Below, in pieces: positions 45,557 to 54,564 of a stretch of 64,000 bases of DNA. The DNA is taken from positions 32,257 through 96,256 of the forward strand of contig NZ_LJYX01000003.1 in NCBI RefSeq assembly GCF_001440345.1, given 5' to 3'. Source of the DNA: Colwellia sp. TT2012 (GTDB lineage Bacteria > Pseudomonadota > Gammaproteobacteria > Enterobacterales > Alteromonadaceae). Made by a program: the position numbers and the translations under genes. The notes under the pieces were generated by a model. It was given only the letters and a program-made list of their open reading frames with translations, was not told the DNA's origin and did not search any database. Positions within the stretch are counted from its first letter, which is position 1; each line of letters begins with the position of its first letter.

Positions 45557-46237
45557 TTATAGGTCAATATCAATACTATAAGCAAGGTAGAATTTCATAT
45601 CATCACTGTCCATACCGTCATCGTAATCTGTTTTTGAAACCCCAAAGGTGAAACCGTCTTTGCTTATTGAAACTCCAATGTCAGTTGAGTCAGTAGAGAA
45701 ATCGCCACTGTAATTACCAAGGTGAAAAGCAACTTCTGCATCGTTAGCTAAAGTAAGAGCGTAGTCAATGTTGGCATATAGTGAATCACCAAATTCTGCA
45801 CCGTCGCCACCACCTTCTGAATCGGCTAATACAGCTAAACCAAAAGTGAAACCACCCGTTGAAATACTTGCATAGATTTCAGAGAAGGCATTTTTATCAG
45901 CAATTGAATCAGGGTATGCGAAGTAAATATAGCCGACATCATAAGAAAAATTTGCATTGATGTCACCACCAAAACCCAAGTATAAGTCTAGTTCAGTTTT
46001 CATGTCACCCCAAGACGCGTTTGATACCCAAGTACCGGCATAAAAACCAGAACTTGCCGCGTAATCAATACCGCCTGAAATCGCAACATCACCACCTGTT
46101 TGTTCTAAGCCACGCCATAAGTAGTTGTTAGTAGCAGCAAAATTTGCTGACAAGCCCTCAGTAGCTGATGCTTGGAATGAAATAGCAGAAGCTGATAATA
46201 GTGATGTGATAACCATGGTTGTTATTGTTTTTTTCAT
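45557..46237 (-). CDS. TorF-family putative porin (TIGR02001 type)
   Basis: I start at ATG 46237 (226 residues, MKKTITTMVITSLLSASAIS), preceded by AAGAG; the longer upstream frame has no such signal. A signal peptide ends at ASA. The mature part is beta-rich with alternating aromatic strands (LSANFAATNNYLWRGLEQT, GFYAGTWVSN, YDVGYIYFAYPD, AYSIDIDL), ending in a hydrophobic residue as outer-membrane barrels do. The NNYLWRGxxQ start is typical of TIGR02001/TorF proteins. It is low in basic residues and rich in Asp. The substrate is unknown. Confidence 0.8.
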   Translation of the reverse strand: MKKTITTMVITSLLSASAISFQASATEGLSANFAATNNYLWRGLEQTGGDVAISGGIDYAASSGFYAGTWVSNASWGDMKTELDLYLGFGGDINANFSYDVGYIYFAYPDSIADKNAFSEIYASISTGGFTFGLAVLADSEGGGDGAEFGDSLYANIDYALTLANDAEVAFHLGNYSGDFSTDSTDIGVSISKDGFTFGVSKTDYDDGMDSDDMKFYLAYSIDIDL

Positions 46238-46545
46238 AAGTAGCTCTTGTTGTTTGTTATAAAAAGTGTCTGCTAGATACTGTGCAAGCATTATGCCTAA
46301 ATATACAAAGATCATATTTATTATTATAATTATATTTTTTATTAAAATCAACTGGTTAGTTCATTTTACTTTTAAATTAATTTTAATTACTTGCTTACTT
46401 AATATCTGAGTTGAGCAATATTGGTGCGATTTTTTAGTCAATGTGTAAAAAAAGTGCAGCGGCATATGAGGTAACGATGGCGGGTAACTCGCATTTTCAA
46501 TTAGCATGGGTATAATAGCGGCATATTTTTTTAGGATGTACGCTA

Positions 46546-47226
46546 ATGTCACCATTTTTAATTGCTCCCTCTATTTTATCCGCCGATTTTTCTCGTTTAG
46601 GGGATGATGTTGCTAAGGTTTTAGCCGCCGGTGCCGACGTTGTTCACTTTGATGTCATGGATAATCACTTTGTACCGAATTTAACCTTCGGCCCCATGAT
46701 CTGTCAATCGTTACGTGATTACGGTATTAAAGCGCCCATTGATGTTCATTTGATGGTTAGGCAAGTTGATACGCTCATCCCCGCCTTTGCTAAAGCTGGG
46801 GCTGATATAATCACCTTTCACCCGGAAGCAAGTGATCATATTGATAGAAACTTACAGCTAATTAAAGACCATGGCTGTAAAGCCGGCCTAGTCCTTAATC
46901 CTGCCACACCTTTGCATTGTTTAGACTTTGTTATGGATAAACTTGACGTTATTTTATTAATGTCTGTTAATCCAGGCTTCGGTGGCCAATCTTTTATTCC
47001 GGCAACATTAGATAAATTACGTTTGGTAAAAGAAAAGATTAAACAAAGTGGCTATGATATACGTTTGCAAGTTGATGGTGGTGTTAAAGTGAATAATATT
47101 GCAGAAATTGCCGAGGCGGGTGCCGATATGTTTGTTGCTGGCTCGGCAATATTTTCTCAAGCTGACTATAAAGTGGCAATTGATGAAATGCGCGCAGAGT
47201 TAGCCACAGTATCGCAGTCAGTATAA
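46546..47226 (+). CDS. rpe: Ribulose-phosphate 3-epimerase
   Basis: Rpe interconverts ribulose 5-phosphate and xylulose 5-phosphate. The 226-residue TIM barrel starts [17 protein letters not shown], has [17 protein letters not shown] (metal-binding His and Asp, about residues 36-52), [10 protein letters not shown], and [14 protein letters not shown] (about 142-155), with the second catalytic Asp in LQVDGGVKV. It belongs to the dam-rpe-trpS order seen in E. coli, where gph lies between rpe and trpS; gph is not present here. Confidence 0.95.
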   Translation: MSPFLIAPSILSADFSRLGDDVAKVLAAGADVVHFDVMDNHFVPNLTFGPMICQSLRDYGIKAPIDVHLMVRQVDTLIPAFAKAGADIITFHPEASDHIDRNLQLIKDHGCKAGLVLNPATPLHCLDFVMDKLDVILLMSVNPGFGGQSFIPATLDKLRLVKEKIKQSGYDIRLQVDGGVKVNNIAEIAEAGADMFVAGSAIFSQADYKVAIDEMRAELATVSQSV

Positions 47227-47267
47227 GTAAACATAAGTTGAAATTTAGTATTTTAAGGGTATAAGAA

Positions 47268-48275
47268 ATGACTAGTAAACCTATTGTATTAAGTGGCTGT
47301 CAGCCATCAGGCGAGTTAACTATCGGTAATTATTTAGGCGCATTAAAGCAATGGGTTAATATGCAATCGACCCATGAATGTTATTACATGCTTGTTGATC
47401 AACATGCCATTACCGTTCGCCCTAAAGCTGAGGATTTACGTAAAGCAACCTTAGATGGTTTAGCCTTATATCTTGCCTGTGGTGTTGACCCTGAGCAAAG
47501 TACTATTTTCATTCAGTCCCATGTACCTGAGCATGCGCAATTGAGCTGGGTACTTAATTGCTATACGCAAATGGGTGAATTAAATCGCATGACGCAATAT
47601 AAAGATAAGTCACAAAAGTCTGAAGTAAATATGAACTCAGGCTTATTTACTTATCCGGTCTTGATGGCTGCTGATATATTACTTTACGGTGCTAACAAAG
47701 TGCCAGTAGGGGATGATCAAAAACAACACTTAGAATTAGCAAGAGTGATAGCTACGCGCTTTAATAATATTTATGGCGATATTTTTACTGTGCCTGAGCC
47801 TTTTATTCCAGAGCATGGCGCACGGGTAATGAGCTTGCTTGAACCGACTAAAAAAATGTCTAAGTCGGATACTAATCCGGGTAACTTCATTGGTTTGTTA
47901 GAAGATCCTAAAAAGATTGCCAAGAAAATAAAACGTGCAGTTACCGATTCTGATGAGCAAGCGCGCATATATTTTGATAGCGAAGAAAAACCAGGCGTAT
48001 CGAATTTATTGTCGTTATTATCTTGTGCTACCGGACAAAGCATTGCTGACCTAGTACCAGCCTATGAAGATAAAATGTATGGTCATTTAAAAGGTGATGT
48101 CGCCAATGCGGTAGTCGCTTTGTTAGAGCCAATTCAAACCAAGTACCATGAATACAGGGCAGACCAAGCTTTCTTAGAGCAAGTCATGCGTAATGGTGCT
48201 GAAAAAGCTTCTGCTCGTGCGAGTAAAGTACTTCGCTCTGTATATGATGCGGTTGGTTTTATTCCTCGTCCATAG
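47268..48275 (+). CDS. trpS: Tryptophanyl-tRNA synthetase
   Basis: TrpS charges tRNA-Trp. The 335-residue class I enzyme has the HIGH-equivalent TIGN in [13 protein letters not shown] (about residues 14-26), the tryptophan pocket segment [23 protein letters not shown], and the KMSKS loop in TKKMSKSD (about 196-203). Length and motifs are those of bacterial TrpS. It follows rpe after 41 bp and is ended by a strong terminator. Confidence 0.95.
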   Translation: MTSKPIVLSGCQPSGELTIGNYLGALKQWVNMQSTHECYYMLVDQHAITVRPKAEDLRKATLDGLALYLACGVDPEQSTIFIQSHVPEHAQLSWVLNCYTQMGELNRMTQYKDKSQKSEVNMNSGLFTYPVLMAADILLYGANKVPVGDDQKQHLELARVIATRFNNIYGDIFTVPEPFIPEHGARVMSLLEPTKKMSKSDTNPGNFIGLLEDPKKIAKKIKRAVTDSDEQARIYFDSEEKPGVSNLLSLLSCATGQSIADLVPAYEDKMYGHLKGDVANAVVALLEPIQTKYHEYRADQAFLEQVMRNGAEKASARASKVLRSVYDAVGFIPRP

Positions 48276-48299
48276 CTAGCCGTTTAACCTAATTAATAT

Positions 48300-48332
48300 A
48301 AAGGCTTATTTTCTTATGAAAATAAGCCTTTT
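48300..48332. terminator. Terminator between trpS and the FHA gene
   Basis: A 14-bp perfect stem (AAAGGCTTATTTTC with GAAAATAAGCCTTT) and 4-nt loop; both flanks suit termination of the two convergent genes. Confidence 0.8.
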
Positions 48333-48353
48333 ATCTAGTTAAGTTTTTAACTT

Positions 48354-49400
48354 TTAATCTTGCTGTGCCGCTTTATTTGCTTGTTCGAATAAAACATCAC
48401 TTTGCTTTAAAAAAGTTTCAACGTTATTGCTTGGCGCCATTAAATATCTGGGTGCCATTATCGTGGCATTATATTGTGGATGTGGATTAAACTCAGGCTT
48501 TTTACTGTATTGTAATAAGTAAGTACCGCCAAAGAGTAGTGCAGTAATACTTAATGCTACAACAATTCTACGTTTTGCACTAACATGAAAGCCAATATAG
48601 CTATTTAACCAAAACAGGCTAAAAGCTAGTCCAATGGGAACTAGCGTACTAATCAAACCGAGTAATGAATTACTCGAGGCGTTAAAAGCAATAATTTCTT
48701 CCAATAGATCACTAAGCCACAGCAGAATAAAAAAGCTAAAGCTAATACCAAGCTGAGCGAGTATCCGTGGATCATGCTTAGTGAGGTGAGACACTAAAGC
48801 CACACCTGCAGGCCATAAAGCAAATAATAAGCTCATACTAAAAGCGCTAACAAACAACTGGCTTATATTGGTTTCAGTTGGCTGGTTTAAATAGGAAATG
48901 TTTCCCGCTATAAGTATAAACAAAGCAATACTGATAAATACTGCAATAGGGTGGCGGATGAAGTCTATTAGCGACTCGAAGGGGCTAAAGGCAATGGTAT
49001 CTTCTACTTGATGATCACTAAATAGTATTCTTAATTGGCTTTTACCCAAAACAATAACATCACCATCATTAATTACTTGTTGATGGTCATCTTTATTACT
49101 TGATTTACTACCTTCTAATACTGTGCCATTTACTGAGTTATTATCATTAAGGCGCCAAGCACCTTGAGAAAAACTTAACGATAAGTGCTGCGGACAAATA
49201 TGAGGGTCAGTTAAAATAATATCATTGTGATAACCCCGGCCAATGGAAATTTCGCTTTGCTTGAGTCGGTGACGATGCAGCAATTTATGATTACGGGTAA
49301 TTTCTTCAATAATGATCTCACCTTGTTCGGAGGGTAAGTCATTACTTGTCATTGGCTCTGTTGCTGTGCAGCCATGCTCAGTATCTTTAATTACTTCCAT
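48354..49400 (-). CDS. FHA-domain membrane protein
   Basis: The 348-residue protein has an N-terminal FHA domain (about 50-128) with the binding-loop residues GR at 54-55, His72 and Asn91-Gly92, which recognise phosphothreonine. About five membrane helices follow (about 150-300: IAVFISIALFILIAGN, LFVSAFSMSLLFALWPAGV, ISFSFFILLWLSDLL, LISTLVPIGLAFSLFWL, IVVALSITALLFGGTYLL). A 50-residue soluble tail ends it. It overlaps by 10 nt the trypsin-like protease gene upstream on the same strand, so the two are translated together and probably work together, linking a phospho-signal to proteolysis. No kinase gene is in view. Confidence 0.82.
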   Translation of the reverse strand: MEVIKDTEHGCTATEPMTSNDLPSEQGEIIIEEITRNHKLLHRHRLKQSEISIGRGYHNDIILTDPHICPQHLSLSFSQGAWRLNDNNSVNGTVLEGSKSSNKDDHQQVINDGDVIVLGKSQLRILFSDHQVEDTIAFSPFESLIDFIRHPIAVFISIALFILIAGNISYLNQPTETNISQLFVSAFSMSLLFALWPAGVALVSHLTKHDPRILAQLGISFSFFILLWLSDLLEEIIAFNASSNSLLGLISTLVPIGLAFSLFWLNSYIGFHVSAKRRIVVALSITALLFGGTYLLQYSKKPEFNPHPQYNATIMAPRYLMAPSNNVETFLKQSDVLFEQANKAAQQD

Positions 49401-50662
49401 GATACTGCCTCCATAAATTTACCAGTAAAAGCCAGGGCATTTTTTTTGCTGACACCGGCTAGAGTAAAGTGGCTGACTAAAGCTTGTTGATTTTTATCGA
49501 TACTAGCGCCTAGATATAAGACATCAAATAATCCTGGGAATTCTTTGTAAGCACGTGTACAAAAAATACTTTTATTTTTAATTTCTTGGCTTGAGCCAGC
49601 GGTACTTGCCGGTGTAATTATGTCATGGTGACATTGATACTCAGTGACATCATCTTTGCCTGCTCTATTACCCGCACCAGCTCGGGATATTTGCCGTTGA
49701 TATAAATGATAAAATTTATTATCACTTAAATTCTTTGCTTGCATATAACGAAATTCAATTTCGACACTGCCAGTAAAAAAGTGAGACGAGAGGTAAGTAT
49801 TTTCATCTAAAGAGCAATTAGCAATGGCCGCTAAAATAAGGGCATCTTTTTTATCGGCATTAGAATCACCCCAACAGCGAATAAAAGGTACGTCAATAAT
49901 TGGGATCATGGCCTTACCGGCAAGCTCTTTACTTTGCCAAGTATTATTAAGTAGTGCTGACATTAGTTTATTTTGGTTGGCCATTAATTGTGCTGACATT
50001 TGTTGCTTAATATCTGTCGGTGGGTTGTTTTTATAGTCGGTGAAAAGAGTCACCAATTTTTCATGTGGCACCAAGAAACCAATTTGGTTACCTGATGTGG
50101 CTACATTAATGCCAACTACCTTTTCAGCTTTGTTAACCACAGGACCACCACTCATGCCCGAATTAATAGAGCCAGTGAAATGGATACGTTCATTGAACGA
50201 TTCTTTTTTTAAACCGTTATAAGTACCAGGTACCACAATCATACCTAAATCATGAGGGTTGCCCAGAGCAAATAACTGCTCACCTTTAATCGGCTTTTTA
50301 TCAGAAAGTATGAAGTAGGGCATATCATGGTCAACTTGACGTTTTACTAAGGCAAGATCATTAATAACATCGACACTCACCAAGTCGACTTGCGCCGATT
50401 TTCCTTGGTAGTCTAAATATTCAATGCGATATTTTTCTGGGTGACGGGCATAGCTAGATATTACATGGTAGTTAGTGGCAATAATGCCGTCTGCACTGAT
50501 CTGAAAACCAGATCCAATCGACGATTTCTCGCCACTGGCTTTATCAATCAATTTTATTTGATAAAGGGAAGGTGTTAGCTGAGCGAAAATTTTTTCAGCT
50601 TGCTCAGCGGCAAAAATAGTATGACTTAATAGTATAAAAACTAAGGTAAAAAGAGTTTTCAT
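49391..50662 (-). CDS. Trypsin-like serine protease (S1C type, no PDZ)
   Basis: The 423-residue exported protease has a signal peptide (cleavage near residue 18, IFA) and the chymotrypsin-fold catalytic triad: His66 in ATNYHVIS, Asp102 in INDLALVK and Ser171 in SGMSGGPVV. The protease domain ends near residue 215; no PDZ domain follows, unlike DegP. The C-terminal 200 residues contain four or more cysteines (RCWG, NCSL, QCHH, FCTR) that may form disulfides in the periplasm, and are otherwise unfamiliar. It is the first gene of a two-gene unit with the FHA membrane protein. Confidence 0.85.
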   Translation of the reverse strand: MKTLFTLVFILLSHTIFAAEQAEKIFAQLTPSLYQIKLIDKASGEKSSIGSGFQISADGIIATNYHVISSYARHPEKYRIEYLDYQGKSAQVDLVSVDVINDLALVKRQVDHDMPYFILSDKKPIKGEQLFALGNPHDLGMIVVPGTYNGLKKESFNERIHFTGSINSGMSGGPVVNKAEKVVGINVATSGNQIGFLVPHEKLVTLFTDYKNNPPTDIKQQMSAQLMANQNKLMSALLNNTWQSKELAGKAMIPIIDVPFIRCWGDSNADKKDALILAAIANCSLDENTYLSSHFFTGSVEIEFRYMQAKNLSDNKFYHLYQRQISRAGAGNRAGKDDVTEYQCHHDIITPASTAGSSQEIKNKSIFCTRAYKEFPGLFDVLYLGASIDKNQQALVSHFTLAGVSKKNALAFTGKFMEAVSWK

Positions 50663-50797
50663 TCATCTTCCTGTTGATAAGCAATTAATCCATTGTGACA
50701 CTAAATTAGCATTTGTCACTCTATCAATAACATTAATCATTTTACTAGATTGATGTCATTGTTTATCTTATTGAAGCCAGGTATGGTTTTTCCTCTA

Positions 50798-51152
50798 TAT
50801 ACCCGTTATCAATCAAAGTGCAGGATTTCAGTGGCAATTAAAATGGCTTTAGGCAAGGGAAATAATGTAAGCATAGTCACTCTATGGTTTGATTATTTAA
50901 CGCGGTATAAAGTTATTTTAAACCCATCAAAGAAGCGTTTGAGCAACAGCACTTCATCGTTGCTTTGAATTATAATGACGTTACATGGATGGAGCTGATT
51001 AGAGAATGCAGACGGTACAGGAGTCCCTTATTAGATAATGCAGGAGAAATTATCCTGAGCATATTCGCCTGAGTAACCTTATTCATCACAGCGCCTTGAA
51101 TTGACATTGCTCAAGCACTCTGAAATAGGCATATTGAATGGTCACGGGTATA
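50798..51152. repeat. Longer repeat element with the same ends as the 66-bp hairpins
   Basis: The left end TATACCCGTTATCAATCAA (50798-50816) and the right end, complement of TTGAATGGTCACGGGTATA (to 51152), form imperfect inverted repeats about 355 bp apart. The right-hand 66 bp (51087-51152) are a copy of the hairpin repeat at 11742 and 13996. No gene lies inside. The short copies may be deletion derivatives of an element like this. Confidence 0.6.
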
Positions 51153-51512
51153 GTTGCCCGTTCTACTGCAATATGCAAGTTCAGCAGCACAGAGAAATTT
51201 CATTTCTAGGCGCATCAACAATACCTTTAGGCTCTATTCCATAATACGGGTGTCTACATTATAAGCCTATGATTTTATGTTGAGTATTACTGAAGTGATA
51301 AAGATGATTTTCACATGCATGGGTGCAAATTAAGTTGAGGAAAAGGAATATTACCGATGATATTTCAGCGTAGCGATAAAGAAAAGACAGCGAAAGTATG
51401 GCGCTACATTTTTGATTTTTCGTATTTCGCGAATGCCATCATAGTTTCTTTCTCACAACTTGATGCTGGCGTGAAAAGTGTTGTAGCAGCCTGAACGGTG
51501 CCCTCAAAAAAG
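51153..51512. other. Gene-free stretch
   Basis: I see no supportable gene, RNA or repeat here, nor between 50663 and 50797 apart from the presumed protease promoter. Confidence 0.5.
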
Positions 51513-51540
51513 TAAAAAAAACAGCCATTGCGGCTGCTTT
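51513..51540 (-). terminator. Terminator of the PEP-CTERM gene
   Basis: On the minus strand a short GC stem (CAGCC/GGCTG, 51522-51536) is followed by eight T, 78 bp past the stop codon. Confidence 0.65.
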
Positions 51541-51617
51541 TATGTAATTTACTTAGGTCTACTTTAGGTGTCGTTAATTTACCTAACTATCTATGTTGGC
51601 TAATAAACATATATTTG

Positions 51618-52505
51618 TTAAATATGTTTATTACGCATGCTGGCAACTATGCCAAATAAGGCCAAACTCATTAGTAATATGGTTGAAGGTTCAGGTACCT
51701 GGGTAATTGTCATATTAACATTAAAGGTATTGTCGTTCCCTTCAAGCGTTGTTACGCCTATACAACCAGCAGCGCCGTCCCCAACTCGGGCGCAGATGTC
51801 ATCATGAAGTGTTGCCAGAGTATCAATCATCAGCTCTATATTGTAGGTGTACATGCCTAAGCCAAATTGTTGGTTAAAAGTATTAGTAAAAGGGTTGAAT
51901 ACTACATTTCCACCAGTATCGATACCAAAACCATCGACAACAAAAATATCATTTTGACATAGAGGCATGCCTAACACACCATCATAAACACAATCGTTAT
52001 CATTTGGTGTTTCCTTAAATACTATTTCAAACAGAATAGGAGGAATACCAGTATCAACAGCGGCGTTAGGAGATGGAATAAGGAACAGTTTTGTACTTAG
52101 CGTTGCAGTCAATAAACTATCTCCCCAGATGTCGTTATTTTTATGGGTCAGACTAGCCGTTATTACTGAATCACCATTCTCTAAATTTGTACCACTAAGC
52201 ATACCAGCCGAACCACTTGAAACATCCAGGGAGCTTATATCTTTATCTTCATTGTTAGCATTAGTTTCATTTGCACAATCTTTTGTTTCACAGCCCCAAT
52301 ATAAAATCGTTGGAGCATCATCAGTAAGTTCAGCATTCCACCAAGCGTTATTTATTTCGCCTGTTACATCAGTACTAGGCTCGAAGTCGCTGAAAGCACT
52401 ATTAACTTCCCAATTCCATGAAGTTATTGGTGTGGCGCTAGTGGTAAAAGCAAAACCTAATGTAGAAATTATTACAGCTGTTATAAACTTTTTAAGTGTG
52501 TTCAT
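51618..52505 (-). CDS. PEP-CTERM sorting-domain protein (THxN type)
   Basis: The 295-residue exported protein has a signal peptide (about 1-24, ending TTSA) and a C-terminal PEP-CTERM signal: VPEPSTILLMSLALFGIVA followed by SMRNKHI. Such proteins are cut and anchored or released by an exosortase and are often tied to exopolysaccharide. The central SLTHKNNDIWG stretch and the ITSWNWEV start fit the THxN subfamily. Three cysteine pairs may form disulfides. The exosortase gene is not in this window. A clear AAGGAG precedes the start codon. Confidence 0.85.
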   Translation of the reverse strand: MNTLKKFITAVIISTLGFAFTTSATPITSWNWEVNSAFSDFEPSTDVTGEINNAWWNAELTDDAPTILYWGCETKDCANETNANNEDKDISSLDVSSGSAGMLSGTNLENGDSVITASLTHKNNDIWGDSLLTATLSTKLFLIPSPNAAVDTGIPPILFEIVFKETPNDNDCVYDGVLGMPLCQNDIFVVDGFGIDTGGNVVFNPFTNTFNQQFGLGMYTYNIELMIDTLATLHDDICARVGDGAAGCIGVTTLEGNDNTFNVNMTITQVPEPSTILLMSLALFGIVASMRNKHI

Positions 52506-52726
52506 TTTTTACTCCTTGTCAGTATAAAAATTAAAGTACACCTTAAAGTAAGTAATGAGTGACAAATGCAACTTAGGCCATTAAGTAGGTCACTAATCGA
52601 TACACTCCATGTTGAGTTTTCACCAGTAAATGCTGCATAGAACACGCCATAGTTGCTATGTGGTTATTTTTTGGTCAGTTTGTGTTTTTTTAAATTAGAG
52701 CTTTTATTCAGACTGTAAAAAAACCG

Positions 52727-52775
52727 GACAGTACTTTTGTGTAATATACTGCTTTAAAGGGAGGGTTGTACTGTC
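52727..52775. other. Inverted repeat between cysG-like and PEP-CTERM genes
   Basis: GACAGTAC (52727-52734) and GTACTGTC (52768-52775) are perfect inverted 8-mers 33 nt apart, just past the stop codon of the cysG-like gene. Role unknown. Confidence 0.35.
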
Positions 52776-52796
52776 ATTTATTCATTTAAGTAATCG

Positions 52797-53762
52797 TTAG
52801 CTGCCGCTAGTGATGATTTTAGTGCTAATGCCACTAGCAATTAATGCGGTATTACTGGCTAATTGTTCTTTACCAGCAAGTAAGTAAATAACCTGTTGGC
52901 CTTGCTCAGCAAGCTCTAACGCATGTTGGTAATTTACTAATATAGTTGAGCTGATACTTTGCGGATACTTTTCTGCATCACGGCGCACATATTCAATCAA
53001 CTCTATATTTACCGCATCGTCATAAAAAACAGCATCAGCAAACTGTAAAGCGCGGTGAGCGTTTAAGGTTAAATCATCGGGGTTACCATCTTTGGTATGG
53101 ATAAAAATTATTGCGCCAGCCGGAGGTGCAATTTTTTCTTTCAAGCTGGCAATTAACTGCTGCTCAGCTTTGTGTTGTTTACCATCCAGTAAATCTTGCC
53201 CGATTGCACCATGCAGGGTGTTTTCCCAGAAAGTGCGGCGATTGCGTATACCTTTAATGCGGGCTTTGACATGATCACGAAATTTTAACGAGAAATCAGC
53301 CAGGCGCCCGTAGCCCTGCGGTAGGGTTTTCTCTATTTGCTCGCGTAACATGCGAATAAGAATAGGAGCACTGCCTGAACTTGATAAGGCAATAATCATA
53401 GGGGAACGATCAATAATCGCTGGTGTGATATAAGTGCAAAGGGCAGGTTGATCAACTACATTGGCCAAAATGTTAAATGCTACCGCCTCATGATAAACAC
53501 TTTCATTGACTGCTTTATTATCAGTGGCGGCTATTATTAAAGTAATGCCGTCTAATAAACCGGCTTGATAGTTATGTTTTAACCAGGTGAGTTGATTTTC
53601 GCTAATCAAACGTGCAACGCCTTCAGTAACGCTTGCCGACATTATGGTAATTTTTGTGGTGGTTTTTAATAGTAATTCAATTTTGCGGGCAGCTACATTA
53701 CCACCGCCAACCACCATGGCATTAATTTTACTGCCATCAAGAAAAACGGGAAAATACTTCAT
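52797..53762 (-). CDS. CysG-like precorrin-2 dehydrogenase/ferrochelatase with shortened C-terminal domain
   Basis: Residues 1 to about 205 match the CysG N-terminal module, which oxidises precorrin-2 with NAD and inserts iron to make sirohaem: MKYFPVFLDGSKINAMVVGGG, AATDNKAVNESV, IIDRSPMIIALSSSGSAPIL. The remaining 115 residues align with only the start of the uroporphyrinogen methyltransferase domain (DGNPDDLTLNAHRALQFADA and IEYVRRDAEKYPQ), and the glycine-rich SAM loop is replaced by IHTKDGNP. Full CysG is about 457 residues; this has 321. The methyltransferase activity is therefore probably lost and supplied by another gene. Sirohaem is the cofactor of sulfite and nitrite reductases. Confidence 0.85.
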   Translation of the reverse strand: MKYFPVFLDGSKINAMVVGGGNVAARKIELLLKTTTKITIMSASVTEGVARLISENQLTWLKHNYQAGLLDGITLIIAATDNKAVNESVYHEAVAFNILANVVDQPALCTYITPAIIDRSPMIIALSSSGSAPILIRMLREQIEKTLPQGYGRLADFSLKFRDHVKARIKGIRNRRTFWENTLHGAIGQDLLDGKQHKAEQQLIASLKEKIAPPAGAIIFIHTKDGNPDDLTLNAHRALQFADAVFYDDAVNIELIEYVRRDAEKYPQSISSTILVNYQHALELAEQGQQVIYLLAGKEQLASNTALIASGISTKIITSGS

Positions 53763-53901
53763 TTACAAGCCAACTCTATTACATCTCTTTATCTGCCCAC
53801 ATTAACATAGCAATAAACAGAAAACCTTAATCTGTATTAAGTTGACCTTTTCATTGCTAATACTTTGGCAATAGCTAGCTTAGAGCCAGGTGTTAGAACC
53901 G

Positions 53902-54393
53902 CTATAGAACACCTAATGTTAACCTTGCTGCACTAACCGCTAAACCATTGGTATCACCATAAATAGTCCAGCCCGGAATAAAGTCAATACCGGCAAAATT
54001 AACCGCTATGTTAATGTCACCGACACCTAACTTCTCTGTTTTTATCGGGTTACAGCCAAGGGCTTTTACCGCAATAGCTAAGGTGGCAATAGTGCCAGCA
54101 TCACGAATACAGCCATTGATAACCACAGCCTGCCAATTGTTTTTAACCGCATTCTCTGCAATCATATCGCCTAATAGCGCACGCTTCATACTGCCTTTAC
54201 CATCAACTACTAATACCTTACCGGTACCATCGGTCGCTAATAGCTCTTTCACTTTGGAATTATCTTCAAAGCAAGCAACGGTGACTATTTCGCCAGAAAA
54301 AATAATGTTTTTACCGTAATCATTAAAGGGTACCTGCGCGAGGGAAAGTTGTTCAGGGTATTGATCAAAGAGATCAGGCAGTAAATCCAGCAT
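53902..54393 (-). CDS. RraA-family protein (RNase E inhibitor-like or HMG aldolase)
   Basis: The 163-residue protein has the RraA/DlpA fold signatures: VTVACFEDNSKVKELLATDG, VLVVDGKGSMKRALLGDMIAE and VVINGCIRDAGTIATLAIAVKALG. E. coli RraA inhibits RNase E; other members are 4-hydroxy-4-methyl-2-oxoglutarate aldolases. The GDMIAENAVKN and GCIRD residues that the aldolases use for metal and substrate are present, so an aldolase role is possible. The length fits RraA. It diverges from prmA, with 171 bp between start codons. Confidence 0.85.
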   Translation of the reverse strand: MLDLLPDLFDQYPEQLSLAQVPFNDYGKNIIFSGEIVTVACFEDNSKVKELLATDGTGKVLVVDGKGSMKRALLGDMIAENAVKNNWQAVVINGCIRDAGTIATLAIAVKALGCNPIKTEKLGVGDINIAVNFAGIDFIPGWTIYGDTNGLAVSAARLTLGVL

Positions 54394-54564
54394 GGTAATT
54401 TCCGTTTTATCATTAATTATGCCTACTCTAGCAGTAATGAATGATAAACTAGCATCAAGCTTATTTATGGCTACTATTTACCAATTATATCTACTCTTTG
54501 CACTAACGACAAAGGCAAGTATAACAAGTAGCAGCAAATACCAAATACCAGTAGAGAATATCAG

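Noticed and set aside
50750..50968. 72-codon plus-strand frame upstream of the protease gene
   Set aside because: It runs into the 355-bp repeat element and has no recognisable product.
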